From an uncultured bacterium (GTDB lineage Bacteria > Verrucomicrobiota > Lentisphaeria > Victivallales > UBA1829), in assembly GCA_900548385.1 (NCBI GenBank), contig URKJ01000002.1:131819-195818 (forward strand): DNA of 64,000 nucleotides. Direction: 5' to 3'. The position numbers and the translations under genes are program-made. Of the stretch, positions 8,609 through 17,518 are shown piece by piece. The notes beneath the pieces were generated by a model, which worked only from the letters and a program-made list of their open reading frames with translations, ran no database searches and had not been told where the DNA came from. The first letter of the stretch is position 1, and every line of letters starts with the position of its first letter.

Positions 8609-9661
8609 ATGGCAATACAGAAATATACGGTCAGCAACGACCCGGCAATTTACGAAGCGTGGCCCGACGTTGTCCTGACCGGTTCCGGAACCATGCTCTG
8701 CGTGTTCAGCGAATGCACCCATCACGGAAACCGTTCCTATACACGGATCATGCTGACCGAATCCGGAGACCGCGGACGGACCTGGAGCCCCAAGCGTCCC
8801 CTCACCGAAGGAACCGCCGGACGGAACTATTACTACAACTGCGCACGGATCGCCAAACTCTCCGACGGACGGATCGTCATCTCGCTTGACCGGGTCCCGC
8901 TGGACTGCAAAGAAGATACGGGACGCTCGGAAATCCTGCTCTTCTTTTCGGACGACAACGGCAAAACGTGGAGCGCTCCGCTTACAACCCCCGTCAAGGG
9001 CATCGTTCCCGACAAGCTGACCGAGCTGGACAACGGCCGCTGGCTGCTCTCCGCGCACTACCGGCACAACGGGCGGCTCACCCAGTTCCTGCATTATTCC
9101 GATGACAAAGGCGCCTCATGGAGCCCGCGCATCACTGTCGCCGAATCCCCTGCGCTCAATCTCTGTGAAGTCTCCATGCTTCCGCTCGGCGGCGGAACCG
9201 TTGTCGGATTTCTGCGGGAAAATTCCGCACAGGGATGGGACTGCAAAAAAGTCATCTCGCACGACAGCGGCGAAACATGGGGGCCGATCGTCGATTTCCC
9301 GATCCCCGCCTGCCACCGTCCGACCGCCGGACTTCTGCAGGACGGGCGCATTCTCATCACCTGCCGTCTGATGCAGGGCGGCAAAGGCTGGCTCGGAGCA
9401 TGGACGCAAAATCTGCTTGCCGTACTGACCGACCGGGAATCAGTCCTTGCCGATTCCCGGTCCGGCTCGCGGGTCCGGATTCTGCCCGTCGATTACGACC
9501 GCTCCCCGTTCGCGGACACCGGCTACTCCGGATGGGTCCAGTTCCCTGACGGCGGAATCTATATCGTCAACTACATCGTGGACGATGCGTACGACAAAGC
9601 GCAAATCCGCGGTTATTCCCTCTCCCTCAACGACTTCATTCTTCCCGAAAAGGAAAACTGA
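8609..9661 (+). CDS. Sialidase-fold exo-glycosidase with four Asp boxes
   Basis: A 350-residue six-bladed beta-propeller protein. Asp-box repeats (S-x-D-x-G-x-T-W type) are seen as SGDRGRTW, SDDNGKTW, SDDKGASW and HDSGETW. The neighbour downstream is an N-acetylneuraminate lyase, which makes sialidase (release of terminal sialic acid) the natural reading. No signal peptide is visible: the protein starts directly with MAIQKYTVSNDP, so it probably acts in the cytoplasm on imported sialosides. Asp-box propellers also occur in other exo-enzymes, so the substrate is not proven. AAGGAG precedes the start. The gap to nanA is 2 bases. Confidence 0.75.
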   Translation: MAIQKYTVSNDPAIYEAWPDVVLTGSGTMLCVFSECTHHGNRSYTRIMLTESGDRGRTWSPKRPLTEGTAGRNYYYNCARIAKLSDGRIVISLDRVPLDCKEDTGRSEILLFFSDDNGKTWSAPLTTPVKGIVPDKLTELDNGRWLLSAHYRHNGRLTQFLHYSDDKGASWSPRITVAESPALNLCEVSMLPLGGGTVVGFLRENSAQGWDCKKVISHDSGETWGPIVDFPIPACHRPTAGLLQDGRILITCRLMQGGKGWLGAWTQNLLAVLTDRESVLADSRSGSRVRILPVDYDRSPFADTGYSGWVQFPDGGIYIVNYIVDDAYDKAQIRGYSLSLNDFILPEKEN

Positions 9662-9663
9662 AC

Positions 9664-10560
9664 ATGACACACACAAAACTCACCGGCCTCCTCGCCGCCC
9701 CTTTCACCCCGTTTGATGAACACGGAGAAGTCCGTTACGACCTGATCCGCAAACAGGCGGACTCCCTTATTGCCGACGGCGTCAAAGGAGCCTATATCTG
9801 CGGAACGACGGGCGAAGGCATCTCCTGCTCCATCGAAGAACGCTTCCGCATTATGGAAACATGGAAAGAAGCGGCGACGGGGCGGCTGATCCTGATCGTC
9901 CACACCGGAGCGCTCTCCCTGAAAGACACCGAAGTTCTCGGACGCAAAGCGGCGGAACTGCGTTACGATGCGTTTTCCGTGATCCCGCCGACATTCTTCA
10001 AACCCGCAAACGAGGAAATGCTTGCGGATTACTGCGCCGCCGCGGCCTCTGCGGCACCGGAACTGCCGTTTTATTACTATCACACGATGAATTCCGGCGT
10101 CAATCTCTGCATGAGCCGTTTTCTGGAACTCGCGGACGGACGGATCCCGAATCTCGCAGGCATCAAGTTCAATCATCACAATCTCTACGACTACCAGAAC
10201 GCCCGGCATGCCTGCGGCGGAAAATACGACATTATTTTCGGAGTCGATGAATTCTTCGCCGGAGCTCTGGCACTCGGAGCGGAATGTTTCATCGGCAGCA
10301 CTTACAACTACTCGGCGGAACTCTATTTCCGGATCTGGGATGCGTTCCGCGCCGGAGACTGGAAAACGGTTGCGTTCAACATGCACAAAGTATGCCGCGG
10401 AGTCGATCTCCTGGTCCGGAACGGCGGCATTCCGGCGGGAAAGGCAATGATGCTTCTCAAAGGCATCGACTGCGGCGGAGTACGCCTCCCGCTGAAACAG
10501 CTCTCCAGAGAAAAACGCCGGGAAATCGCAGACGCCATGAATTCGATCATCCAGTCTTGA
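9664..10560 (+). CDS. nanA: N-acetylneuraminate lyase
   Basis: NanA splits sialic acid into N-acetylmannosamine and pyruvate through a Schiff base. The 298-residue TIM-barrel protein shows the class I aldolase GTTGEG loop, the Tyr cluster at 137-139 in FYYYHTM and the Schiff-base Lys168 in LAGIKFNH. The sequence after it, with LYDY, GVDEFFAG and FIGSTYNY, is characteristic of NanA rather than of dihydrodipicolinate synthase. It is co-transcribed with the sialidase 2 bases upstream. The later genes of sialic-acid breakdown (nanK, nanE, nagA, nagB) are not in this window. Confidence 0.9.
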   Translation: MTHTKLTGLLAAPFTPFDEHGEVRYDLIRKQADSLIADGVKGAYICGTTGEGISCSIEERFRIMETWKEAATGRLILIVHTGALSLKDTEVLGRKAAELRYDAFSVIPPTFFKPANEEMLADYCAAAASAAPELPFYYYHTMNSGVNLCMSRFLELADGRIPNLAGIKFNHHNLYDYQNARHACGGKYDIIFGVDEFFAGALALGAECFIGSTYNYSAELYFRIWDAFRAGDWKTVAFNMHKVCRGVDLLVRNGGIPAGKAMMLLKGIDCGGVRLPLKQLSREKRREIADAMNSIIQS

Positions 10561-10577
10561 ACCGGACAGAAAGGGGA

Positions 10578-10814
10578 ATGAAGAGGGACTTCACAAAACA
10601 ATCAAGTAAGCTGACACGCGAAAACGTGGATTTTTTCCACTCTCTGAATATGGACAACACGTTCCGGGTCAATTCTCCGGAAAACCTGGAACGGATTCTG
10701 CCGTTCGGACTTGACACGATTACCTCCGACGCTCCCGACATCATCATCCCCCTGCTTCGCAAACGCGATTCACGACCGTCCGTTCCTCAGGCGAATTCCG
10801 CATTGCCATCCTGA
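10578..10814 (+). pseudogene. C-terminal remnant of a glycerophosphodiester phosphodiesterase
   Basis: A 78-codon frame begins 17 bases after nanA. Its residues 12-60 read like the end of a GDPD barrel: LTRENVDFFHSLNM, then FRVNSPENLERILPFG and DTITSDAPDII, matching the family pattern of a V-N-(S/D)-P-E-(N/D)-L strand followed by G-(V/L)-D-x-I-(T)-(S/T)-D-x-P-D. The active-site HRG and EXD parts of the barrel are absent, so it cannot be an active enzyme. The stop comes after about 17 unrelated residues. A deletion that removed the first 80 percent of the gene is the likely cause. Confidence 0.55.
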
Positions 10815-10856
10815 CGGAATAGGAAAGTTCTTTCCGCAAAACCTTGTTCTCCGGAC

Positions 10857-10884
10857 TTGAAAAAAACAGTTTCCAGCCTATATT
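10857..10884 (+). promoter_or_regulatory. Probable mraY promoter
   Basis: TTGAAA at 10857-10862 and TATATT at 10879-10884 with a 16-base spacer, 36 bases before the mraY start. Confidence 0.45.
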
Positions 10885-10920
10885 TCCTACACCATTTTAT
10901 TAAGGAGGAAAGGCTGTCTC

Positions 10921-12105
10921 ATGTTGTATCTGCTTGCCGAGTTGAGAGACTCGTTCGGTCCGCTGCGTCTGTTTGAATACGTCACATTCCGGTCGGGATG
11001 TGCACTGCTTACCGCAATGTTCATCGTCATTCTGCTCGGACCGTGGACCATTCGCAAACTGAAACAGTTCTGTGTCCCGAAATCCGCGCGACTGGAAGGA
11101 GTCGTCGATGAAAAATTCGTCGATCACAGCAAGGACAAAACCCCGACGATGGGCGGACTCCTCATCGTGTTCGCGATCGCCGTTTCAACTGTGTTCTGGG
11201 GCAATCTCTCCAATCCGATGGTGCTGGTCTTTCTGCTTGTGCTCTTTCCGCTTACCGCCCTCGGATTCTATGACGACTACATCAAAGTCAAATATGAACG
11301 GAAAGTCCGCGACGGCATTTCCGGGAAAATGAAACTGCTTGTGCAGGGAATCGTCAGCCTCACTGCCATCGCCTGCATCTATAAAATGCCCGATACCATG
11401 ACGACCAAAGTTCTGCTGCCGTTTTTCAAAGACCCGATCTGTCTCAAACCGGTCGGAGAAACCATTCAGCTTTGGCTTCCGCCGCAGCTTCTCGACCACC
11501 CGCTCCTCACGTTCGCCGCTTCGTGGGGACTTTTTGCGATCGGGCTGATCTTCCTCGGCAACATGATCTATGTGATGTTTTTCAGCAATGCGGTCAACCT
11601 CACGGACGGCAAGGACGGCCTTGCGGCGGGAACAACCGTTTTCTGCGTGCTTTCTCTCGCTGCGGTCGCCTACATGCACGGGCATTCCGTCTTTGCGAAA
11701 TATCTTTCCATTCCGTACATTCCGGAACTGGGGGAAGTCAGCGTTTTCGCCTGTTCGATGGCGGGTGCGTGCATCGGTTTCCTGTGGTTCAACTGCAAGC
11801 CTGCCTCCGTGTTCATGGGCGATACCGGAAGCCTGCCGCTCGGCGGATGTCTCGGTCTCATCGCCGTACTGATGGGTCAGCAGCTTCTGCTGCCGGTCAT
11901 CGGGTTCGTATTCCTGATGGAAGGCGGTTCCGTCATGCTCCAGGTCCCGTATTTCAAACTCACGGGAAAACGCATTTTCAAGTGTACGCCGATTCATCAT
12001 CACTTTGAACAGTCCGGCTGGACCGAAACGCAGATCGTGACCCGTTTCTGGATCATCGCCGGAATCTGCGCTCTGATCGGACTGGCATCTCTGAAGTTGC
12101 GGTAA
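10921..12105 (+). CDS. mraY: Phospho-N-acetylmuramoyl-pentapeptide transferase
   Basis: MraY makes lipid I by joining UDP-MurNAc-pentapeptide to undecaprenyl phosphate at the inner membrane. The 394-residue polytopic protein contains the family signatures DDYIK, AVNLTDGKDGLA, FMGDTGSLPLGG and the cytoplasmic PIHHHFE triplet-histidine loop. A strong AAGGAGGAAAG precedes the ATG. The gene stands alone here: murF, murD, ftsW and murG are not beside it, so it is outside a normal dcw cluster. Confidence 0.95.
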   Translation: MLYLLAELRDSFGPLRLFEYVTFRSGCALLTAMFIVILLGPWTIRKLKQFCVPKSARLEGVVDEKFVDHSKDKTPTMGGLLIVFAIAVSTVFWGNLSNPMVLVFLLVLFPLTALGFYDDYIKVKYERKVRDGISGKMKLLVQGIVSLTAIACIYKMPDTMTTKVLLPFFKDPICLKPVGETIQLWLPPQLLDHPLLTFAASWGLFAIGLIFLGNMIYVMFFSNAVNLTDGKDGLAAGTTVFCVLSLAAVAYMHGHSVFAKYLSIPYIPELGEVSVFACSMAGACIGFLWFNCKPASVFMGDTGSLPLGGCLGLIAVLMGQQLLLPVIGFVFLMEGGSVMLQVPYFKLTGKRIFKCTPIHHHFEQSGWTETQIVTRFWIIAGICALIGLASLKLR

Positions 12106-12106
12106 C

Positions 12107-12136
12107 AGCGCCGCCCGTCCCGGAACAGACGGCGCT
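12107..12136. terminator. Hairpin between mraY and the GH36 gene
   Basis: AGCGCCG at 12107-12113 pairs with CGGCGCT at 12130-12136. There is no T-run, so its role as a terminator for the convergent genes is uncertain. Confidence 0.3.
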
Positions 12137-12141
12137 CCGGT

Positions 12142-14283
12142 TCACCGGTCCCGTCTGCGCAGGTGCAGAATCCGGCAATCGTAATCGCCGGTCAGCTCCA
12201 CCTGAAGCCCGGATTGCGCGGCTCCGCGTCCGGAGATCGGACGGTACTCCGCCACACTCGCGGAGTATCCGTTCCCGTGAACGACATTCCCGTAACATTC
12301 CACTTCATAAACCGCTTCCGGATCCAGTCCCGGAACAAGAAACGGCGGAATCTTCTGCGTGAACTGGATAAACGTGCCCAGCACAAAAATCACCGCTTCC
12401 GAACGATCCTGCGATACATATTCATAAATCGCATAAGGATGCTCGAAAGCGCTTGCCAGACGGTACAGACAGCCGGAATGAACGACCGGACGCAGCTTCT
12501 TGTAAAGTTCCACATACGAGCGGATCTCCTCCAATTCCTGCTCCGGGCAAAGCATCAGGTTTTTGCCGCACGCCAGCGATCCCAGCATTCCGCAATACGC
12601 CTGAAACTTCAACGGCGTCACCCGGTTGTTGACGTACACCATCGAATCGCTGATATGGCACGCTCCGCCCGCCATGCGCGGCAGGTTCACATAGGTAAAC
12701 CCCTCGTGCAGTTTGACCATGTCCAGCGCATCCTGATTGTCGCTCCGGTTCATGCGGCCGAACGAGCGGGTCATCTGCAGACTTGCCCGTGCGGCTCCGC
12801 TTGCACAGTTCTCCATCAGAAGATCCGGGAAATCAACGGAAAGCGTCTGGAAAATCCAGTCAAGATTCCGTGCATAGTCGATCCAGATCCGTTCCGCTCC
12901 GCCCGGCGAAGAGAAAAAGCAGTTCATATCCAGTTTCAGATAGGCGATCCCCGTCTCCTTTACAAGACGATGAATGGACCGGTAGAGATACTCCGCGACT
13001 TCCCGTTTTGCAAGGTTCAGCATCACGCTGGTGCGGTCCACATCCTCCCGGTAGCGGCTTTCCGGTTCACAGCCGGGATAGCACATCGCCCAGTCCGGAT
13101 GTTCCCGGTACAGTTCGCTTTTAAGCTCGAACGACTCCGGCTCGATCCAAAGACCGAATTTCATGCCGAGTTCCGCCACCCGTTCCACAACCGGACGCAG
13201 CCCGTTCGGAAACTTCTTCCGGTCCGGATACCAGTCGCCGAGTGCGGACTGCCAGCCGTCGTCGATCACGAACAGCTCGGACCCGATCTTTGCCGCATTC
13301 TCCGCCGTTCGGATCACGGTCTCCTCGCTGACATTCACGTTCAGGCTTCCCCAGGTGTTCGTCAACATGGGCAGCGGTTTGTGCGCAATTCCCGGCGGCA
13401 GCAGAACATCATCCTGCCAACGGTGCAGAATACGGCTCATTCCGCTGAATCCTTCCATCGTCACTCCGGCGGCGGACGACGGAGCTTCAAACGTTTCACC
13501 CGGCTTCAGAACGATCCGGCTGTCAAACTCATTGATTCCGCCGAGAACGGCGGTATGCCCGAACCAGTCCCGGTCAAACGTGATCTTCCAGTTCCCGGAC
13601 CAGAGCACCACACCGAAAAAAACGCGTCCGGCAAGCTCCGTCGCCGTTCCGTCGTCAAGTGCGAAAAACGGAACGTGGAACGGACCGGAAAGCCCTGTCC
13701 GGCTTTCGATTACGAACTTGCCCGGCGTCAGATTCTGACGGGACGGAACAGCCTCCATGTGTGCGTGGCCCCCAAGATGAGTCGCACGCCATTCCGTCAC
13801 ATCCGACGGCAGATGCCATGCGGCGGATGCAAAGTTCTCCAGTTCAACCGGCTCCGTACTTTCGTTCGACAACGTCCACGAACGTTCCAGGATACGGTCG
13901 TAAAGCGTATAGCGCAATCTCAACACAACGGCATGGCGGCTTTCGCGGAACGTCAGGAGCAGCGAATCCCCCTCCCGTTCTTCTCCCGAAAACCGGAATT
14001 CCGAACCGCGGATTCCGTCGGAATACGAGATTTTCAATGCGGATTCATCAAAAAATTTTCCGCCGAATACCGGAAGTTCCCGGAATTTCCGTCCGGTCAG
14101 ATCGGCTGGCGTATGACGGTTGCTCTGCCGGAGCTCCGGAGACGGCAGATCCCCGATCGAATCCAGCGGAACGCCCCAGTACAGATTGACGGGAACATCC
14201 GTTTCCGTAACCTCAAACGCATAGCTCATTCCGGCATTGGAAAGCAGAAAGCGCTTTCCCTGTCTGTCGATTCTGCCGTTCAT
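12142..14283 (-). CDS. GH36 alpha-galactosidase
   Basis: A 713-residue GH36 enzyme, which removes alpha-linked galactose. After an N-terminal beta-sandwich (about residues 1-300) comes the TIM barrel with NTWGSLNVNVSEETV, FVIDDGWQ (338-345), FGLWIEPE (376-383), the nucleophile Asp452 in YLKLDMN, and the acid/base region RSDNQDALD at 513-521. The family motif ENCASGAAR is at 491-499. No signal peptide is present, so it probably works in the cytoplasm on imported oligosaccharides. The GH130 gene follows with a 1-base gap, reading order GH130 then GH36 on the minus strand, so the GH36 ribosome site (AAGGAAG) lies inside the end of GH130. Confidence 0.9.
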   Translation of the reverse strand: MNGRIDRQGKRFLLSNAGMSYAFEVTETDVPVNLYWGVPLDSIGDLPSPELRQSNRHTPADLTGRKFRELPVFGGKFFDESALKISYSDGIRGSEFRFSGEEREGDSLLLTFRESRHAVVLRLRYTLYDRILERSWTLSNESTEPVELENFASAAWHLPSDVTEWRATHLGGHAHMEAVPSRQNLTPGKFVIESRTGLSGPFHVPFFALDDGTATELAGRVFFGVVLWSGNWKITFDRDWFGHTAVLGGINEFDSRIVLKPGETFEAPSSAAGVTMEGFSGMSRILHRWQDDVLLPPGIAHKPLPMLTNTWGSLNVNVSEETVIRTAENAAKIGSELFVIDDGWQSALGDWYPDRKKFPNGLRPVVERVAELGMKFGLWIEPESFELKSELYREHPDWAMCYPGCEPESRYREDVDRTSVMLNLAKREVAEYLYRSIHRLVKETGIAYLKLDMNCFFSSPGGAERIWIDYARNLDWIFQTLSVDFPDLLMENCASGAARASLQMTRSFGRMNRSDNQDALDMVKLHEGFTYVNLPRMAGGACHISDSMVYVNNRVTPLKFQAYCGMLGSLACGKNLMLCPEQELEEIRSYVELYKKLRPVVHSGCLYRLASAFEHPYAIYEYVSQDRSEAVIFVLGTFIQFTQKIPPFLVPGLDPEAVYEVECYGNVVHGNGYSASVAEYRPISGRGAAQSGLQVELTGDYDCRILHLRRRDR

Positions 14284-14284
14284 G

Positions 14285-15247
14285 TCATCTTCCTTTCAGG
14301 CACCAGTCGAGAATCTCGTCAAGATTTCCCATCGCCAGATTGATTGTAGTATCCGCACCGCCGTAGTAGATCCGCAATTCGCGCGTTTCCGGCTCCACGA
14401 CGGCGCCGGTTGCAAAAACGACTTCGGGAATAACGCCGCTGTGCTCGTATTCCGTTTCCGGAGTAAGCAGATAGTCTTTCATGCAGCCGATGATCTTTTC
14501 CGGATTTTCAAGGTCAAGCAGAACCGCTCCGAGACTGTACCGGAATCCACTGAACGTATTCTGCACGCCGTGAATGATCTCCAGCCATCCTTTTTCCGTC
14601 CGGATGGGAACGGTCGGCCCGATCTTGAGGTTGTTCCACGGCGAGAAATCCCGTTTGAGCAGCGGACGGTGTTCGCCCCAGTGGATCAGGTCCGGAGAGC
14701 GGGAAATCCAGATATGCGCAAACGATTTTTCATACGGCGCGCCAAGGCTGTAAGGGCGTTCCAGCCGGACATATTCGCCGTTGATCTTCTCCGGGAACAG
14801 GCACGGAACCCGGTTATGCGGAAGCGCGGTAATCTCAATCGGCTCAACCGTCTTGAAATCGGTCGTGCGGTAAAGAAGCGCACAGCAGCCCCACTCCGAA
14901 TTCGCAGGGCGGATAATGTAGTAGCAGTTGTCTTCGGGAAACCACGTCACCCGGCAGTCGATAGGGTGAAAATCCAGGTTGCCGAACCGGCGTTGTTCAT
15001 CGACTTCAAAAATCGGCTCCTCCCGGATTGTGAAATGAATACCGTCCGTACTCTCCGCCACATGACACCGGGCATATTTCTCGTTGCGCGGCATGACGGC
15101 GACCAGCAGAATGGTCCGCCCGTCGGGCGTCATCACCTGTCCGGGATTGAATACCTGATCCGCCGAACACCAGGGAAATTCCTCCGGCGCGAAAACCGGA
15201 TTGCGCTCATAACGGGTCAGTAACGACTTGAATGTTCTGTCTCTCAT
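14285..15247 (-). CDS. GH130-type mannoside phosphorylase or related five-bladed propeller enzyme
   Basis: The 320-residue protein has the GH130 pattern: RYERNPVFAPEEFPW at the start, NPGQVMTPDGRTILLVAV, then DFHPIDCRVTWFPEDNCYYI, with an Asp near residue 98 in the proposed proton-relay position, and later GAVVEPETRELRIYYGGAD. GH130 enzymes phosphorolyse or hydrolyse beta-mannosides. It has no signal peptide and lies just upstream of GH36, so the pair could break galactomannan-type oligosaccharides inside the cell. AGGAGCAGGAAGC precedes the ATG. The LacI gene lies upstream on the same strand and probably controls this pair. Confidence 0.8.
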   Translation of the reverse strand: MRDRTFKSLLTRYERNPVFAPEEFPWCSADQVFNPGQVMTPDGRTILLVAVMPRNEKYARCHVAESTDGIHFTIREEPIFEVDEQRRFGNLDFHPIDCRVTWFPEDNCYYIIRPANSEWGCCALLYRTTDFKTVEPIEITALPHNRVPCLFPEKINGEYVRLERPYSLGAPYEKSFAHIWISRSPDLIHWGEHRPLLKRDFSPWNNLKIGPTVPIRTEKGWLEIIHGVQNTFSGFRYSLGAVLLDLENPEKIIGCMKDYLLTPETEYEHSGVIPEVVFATGAVVEPETRELRIYYGGADTTINLAMGNLDEILDWCLKGR

Positions 15248-15409
15248 GCTTCCTGCTCCTGCTTAACGTTGATTATTCTTCACGGCATAACGCGGTTCTG
15301 TCAATCGCCCGCAAAGATAATCTGATTCCCAAACAGGAAAAAACAAGAGAACAAAGCGACCATCGAACGCAAAAGAAAGCAAAAGAAAAACAAATCAACG
15401 CAAACGCGA

Positions 15410-16390
15410 TTATCTGCCGGCAGGCGGAACGGAGACCGAACCGCGTTCGTGCAGCAGACAGTCCACAAGAACATCCGCCGTAACGCTCTCTTTGCGGATC
15501 AGACGCTCCAGCATATTGAATGCCTCCTCCGCAAGCCGGGGAAAATTCTGCTGAACCGTCGTCAGCGGCGGCTCCAGAAACCTGCTGAACCGCGGCACCT
15601 CCCAGCAGATCAGCGATAAGTCCTGCGGAACGCGCAATCCGCAAAGCCGGAGCGCGGCAAGAGCCTCGACCGACTCGCTTTCGCCGCAGTTGATCACGGC
15701 GGTCACGCCGCGTTCCGTCAACGTCCGCATGGAGCCGTAAAGATAGGGGGAATTCTGCCCGGACTCTTCCGTCCGGAAACAGAGAGCCGATTCCGGCGCG
15801 AGCGCATAACGGATCCGGCACTCCTCAAATGCGGCGGCGCGTTCCCGGTTGCTTTCCGTCGCACTGTCGCCGTTGATCAGCATGCCGATCTTGCGATGAC
15901 CGTAAGAAACCAGCAGGGAGACCGCGTTGCGCACGCCGTGCGCAATATTGGAGCAGACCGAATAAACATCCGCGATATGCCAGGAAAAATCATTGATGCA
16001 GACGACCGGCAGAGCGACGCTCAATTTCCGGACGATCTGCGAAGAATAGTCAAACGAAATAATCCCGGCGAGACATCGCTCCCGCAGAATTTCCGCATGA
16101 TCGGAAAACACGATTTCAAGCAGGAATCCGCGTTCCATCGCCACCCGGCGCAGAGCGTCCAACATGTTCAGAGAGTACCACCCAAGCCCCTGTGACGTCT
16201 CCGGCAGCAGAACGGCATACACCGGCGTCTTGCCGCTCCGGTATCCGAACTCCAATGCGGTCCGGAGAATTTTTGCCGCGGACTCGGCAGATACGCCGGA
16301 CCGGTTGTTCAGCGCACGGGAAACCGTTGAAATATTGAACCCCGTCGCCTCCGCGATCTCCCGAATTCCTTTTTCAGCAGTTTTCCTCAC
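15410..16390 (-). CDS. LacI-family regulator
   Basis: A 326-residue repressor. The N-terminal helix-turn-helix IREIAEATGFNISTVSRALN with the following hinge is typical of LacI proteins, and a periplasmic-binding-like sugar domain follows (PVYAVLLPE at 57 onwards, INDFSWHIADVYSVCSNI, ILVDCLL at the end). The start is a GTG at 16390, with AAGGA about 7 bases ahead. It is followed by GH130 and GH36, and the 162 bases between contain an imperfect TTAACGTTGA centre near 15265 that could be a LacI-type site. Its sugar ligand is unknown. Confidence 0.85.
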   Translation of the reverse strand: MRKTAEKGIREIAEATGFNISTVSRALNNRSGVSAESAAKILRTALEFGYRSGKTPVYAVLLPETSQGLGWYSLNMLDALRRVAMERGFLLEIVFSDHAEILRERCLAGIISFDYSSQIVRKLSVALPVVCINDFSWHIADVYSVCSNIAHGVRNAVSLLVSYGHRKIGMLINGDSATESNRERAAAFEECRIRYALAPESALCFRTEESGQNSPYLYGSMRTLTERGVTAVINCGESESVEALAALRLCGLRVPQDLSLICWEVPRFSRFLEPPLTTVQQNFPRLAEEAFNMLERLIRKESVTADVLVDCLLHERGSVSVPPAGR

Positions 16391-16554
16391 CGTGTTGTCC
16401 TTTCACTTTTCCATAATGTAGCCGCCCGATGAACAAATGTCAATACGGAATATCATCTTCCCGGCTATTGCAATTTCATATTTTCTATGATATATTATAT
16501 AATTGTCCAAATAAAAAAAATGAAATCCGGAAACATCAAGAAAGAGTAACTCTC

Positions 16555-17178
16555 ATGAAAATTGCATTTCTGGCCTTCTTCCTCTCCCTGCTCGCGTTCC
16601 TTACAGCGTGTTCCACTCCCTGGACAACAAACACTGCACGGAATGCCGTGGAACAGTATCTGATCTCCTCCACGGTCGAACGTGCAATCTCCGGCGTATC
16701 ATTTCAGAAATACGCAAAGAAAAAAGTTTTTCTGGATTACGAATACTTCGCTCCGCAAGTGGATAAGGCATACGCTCAGGGCGTGCTGGAATTCCGCATG
16801 GCGCAGTTCGGAATGATCGTTGTCAAGAAAGTGGAAGATGCGGACATCATCATCCAGCCGATCTGCGGGGTTCTTGCAACGGACCACAGCAAAATCCTGA
16901 TCGGTACCCCTTCCCTCCCCGTTCCGGTCCCGGATACCGGAATCAGCCTTGTGATTCCGGAGATCCCGCTGTTCCTGAAATTCACGCGCAATGCCTACGG
17001 CAAATTCTCATTCGTAGTCTTTGAAGCGTCAACGCGCCGCCCGATAGAGTCCATTCCGCAAATCCGCGCCAGTGCCCGTTACATCAACTGGGTCGTTCTG
17101 CTGATCCCGTTCAAAACTCACGATATGACGATGGACGACACCGTGGAAGGCGAACTCGAATACGACTTTATTCCCTGA
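16555..17178 (+). CDS. Conserved lipoprotein of unknown function
   Basis: The 207-residue protein has a clear lipoprotein signal, MKIAFLAFFLSLLAFLTAC, with Cys19 as the lipidation site. The mature part includes TNTARNAVEQYLISSTVERAI, a pattern seen in small lipoproteins of the Planctomycetes-Verrucomicrobia-Lentisphaerae group, then alternating strands and a long Pro/Val-rich loop (SLPVPVPDTGISL). The last third ends DTVEGELEYDFIP. The start at 16555 is chosen because it gives the intact signal; an upstream in-frame ATG at 16429 adds 42 unlikely residues. The gene is alone between a LacI gene and tRNA-Ser, with its own terminator. I do not recognise a function. Confidence 0.7.
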   Translation: MKIAFLAFFLSLLAFLTACSTPWTTNTARNAVEQYLISSTVERAISGVSFQKYAKKKVFLDYEYFAPQVDKAYAQGVLEFRMAQFGMIVVKKVEDADIIIQPICGVLATDHSKILIGTPSLPVPVPDTGISLVIPEIPLFLKFTRNAYGKFSFVVFEASTRRPIESIPQIRASARYINWVVLLIPFKTHDMTMDDTVEGELEYDFIP

Positions 17179-17203
17179 TTCCTTTTTCCAAACCGGATTT
17201 TAT

Positions 17204-17231
17204 CCGCGGACCTGAAAAATCCGCGGTTTTT
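17204..17231 (+). terminator. Rho-independent terminator after the lipoprotein gene
   Basis: CCGCGGA at 17204-17210 pairs with TCCGCGG at 17220-17226, followed by five T. Confidence 0.75.
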
Positions 17232-17300
17232 CATTTTAAACTTTATATTTCAGCTTGAAAAAACACAAAAGTATGCCATATTACAGGATCATATTAATCC

Positions 17301-17390
17301 GGAGAGATGGCTGAGTGGTCGAAGGCGGCGGTCTCGAAAACCGTTAACGGGTTTACCCGTTCAGGGGTTCGAATCCCCTTCTCTCCGCCA
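17301..17390 (+). tRNA. tRNA-Ser(CGA)
   Basis: A class II tRNA of 90 bases with an encoded CCA. The acceptor stem GGAGAGA pairs with TCTCTCC, the discriminator is G. The anticodon arm GCGGT-CTCGAAA-ACCGT gives anticodon CGA, reading UCG. A long variable arm (AACGGG/CCCGTT) and the T-arm GGGGTTCGAATCCCC are present. Confidence 0.95.
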
Positions 17391-17518
17391 TTCCCTTTTT
17401 GTCGAAAGTTATTCATCGGCACCGCTTCCGGTAATGCAATCCACGGGTGTTCAGAAAGACGGTCAGGGGTGCAGATCGCAACCCGGCATAAAAAACGCAT
17501 ATTGCCGTATTTTCCTTT

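Noticed and set aside
15255..15275. LacI-type operator at TTAACGTTGA
   Set aside because: Only about 5 of 8 positions per arm are symmetric, so it is noted under the regulator but not called as a site.
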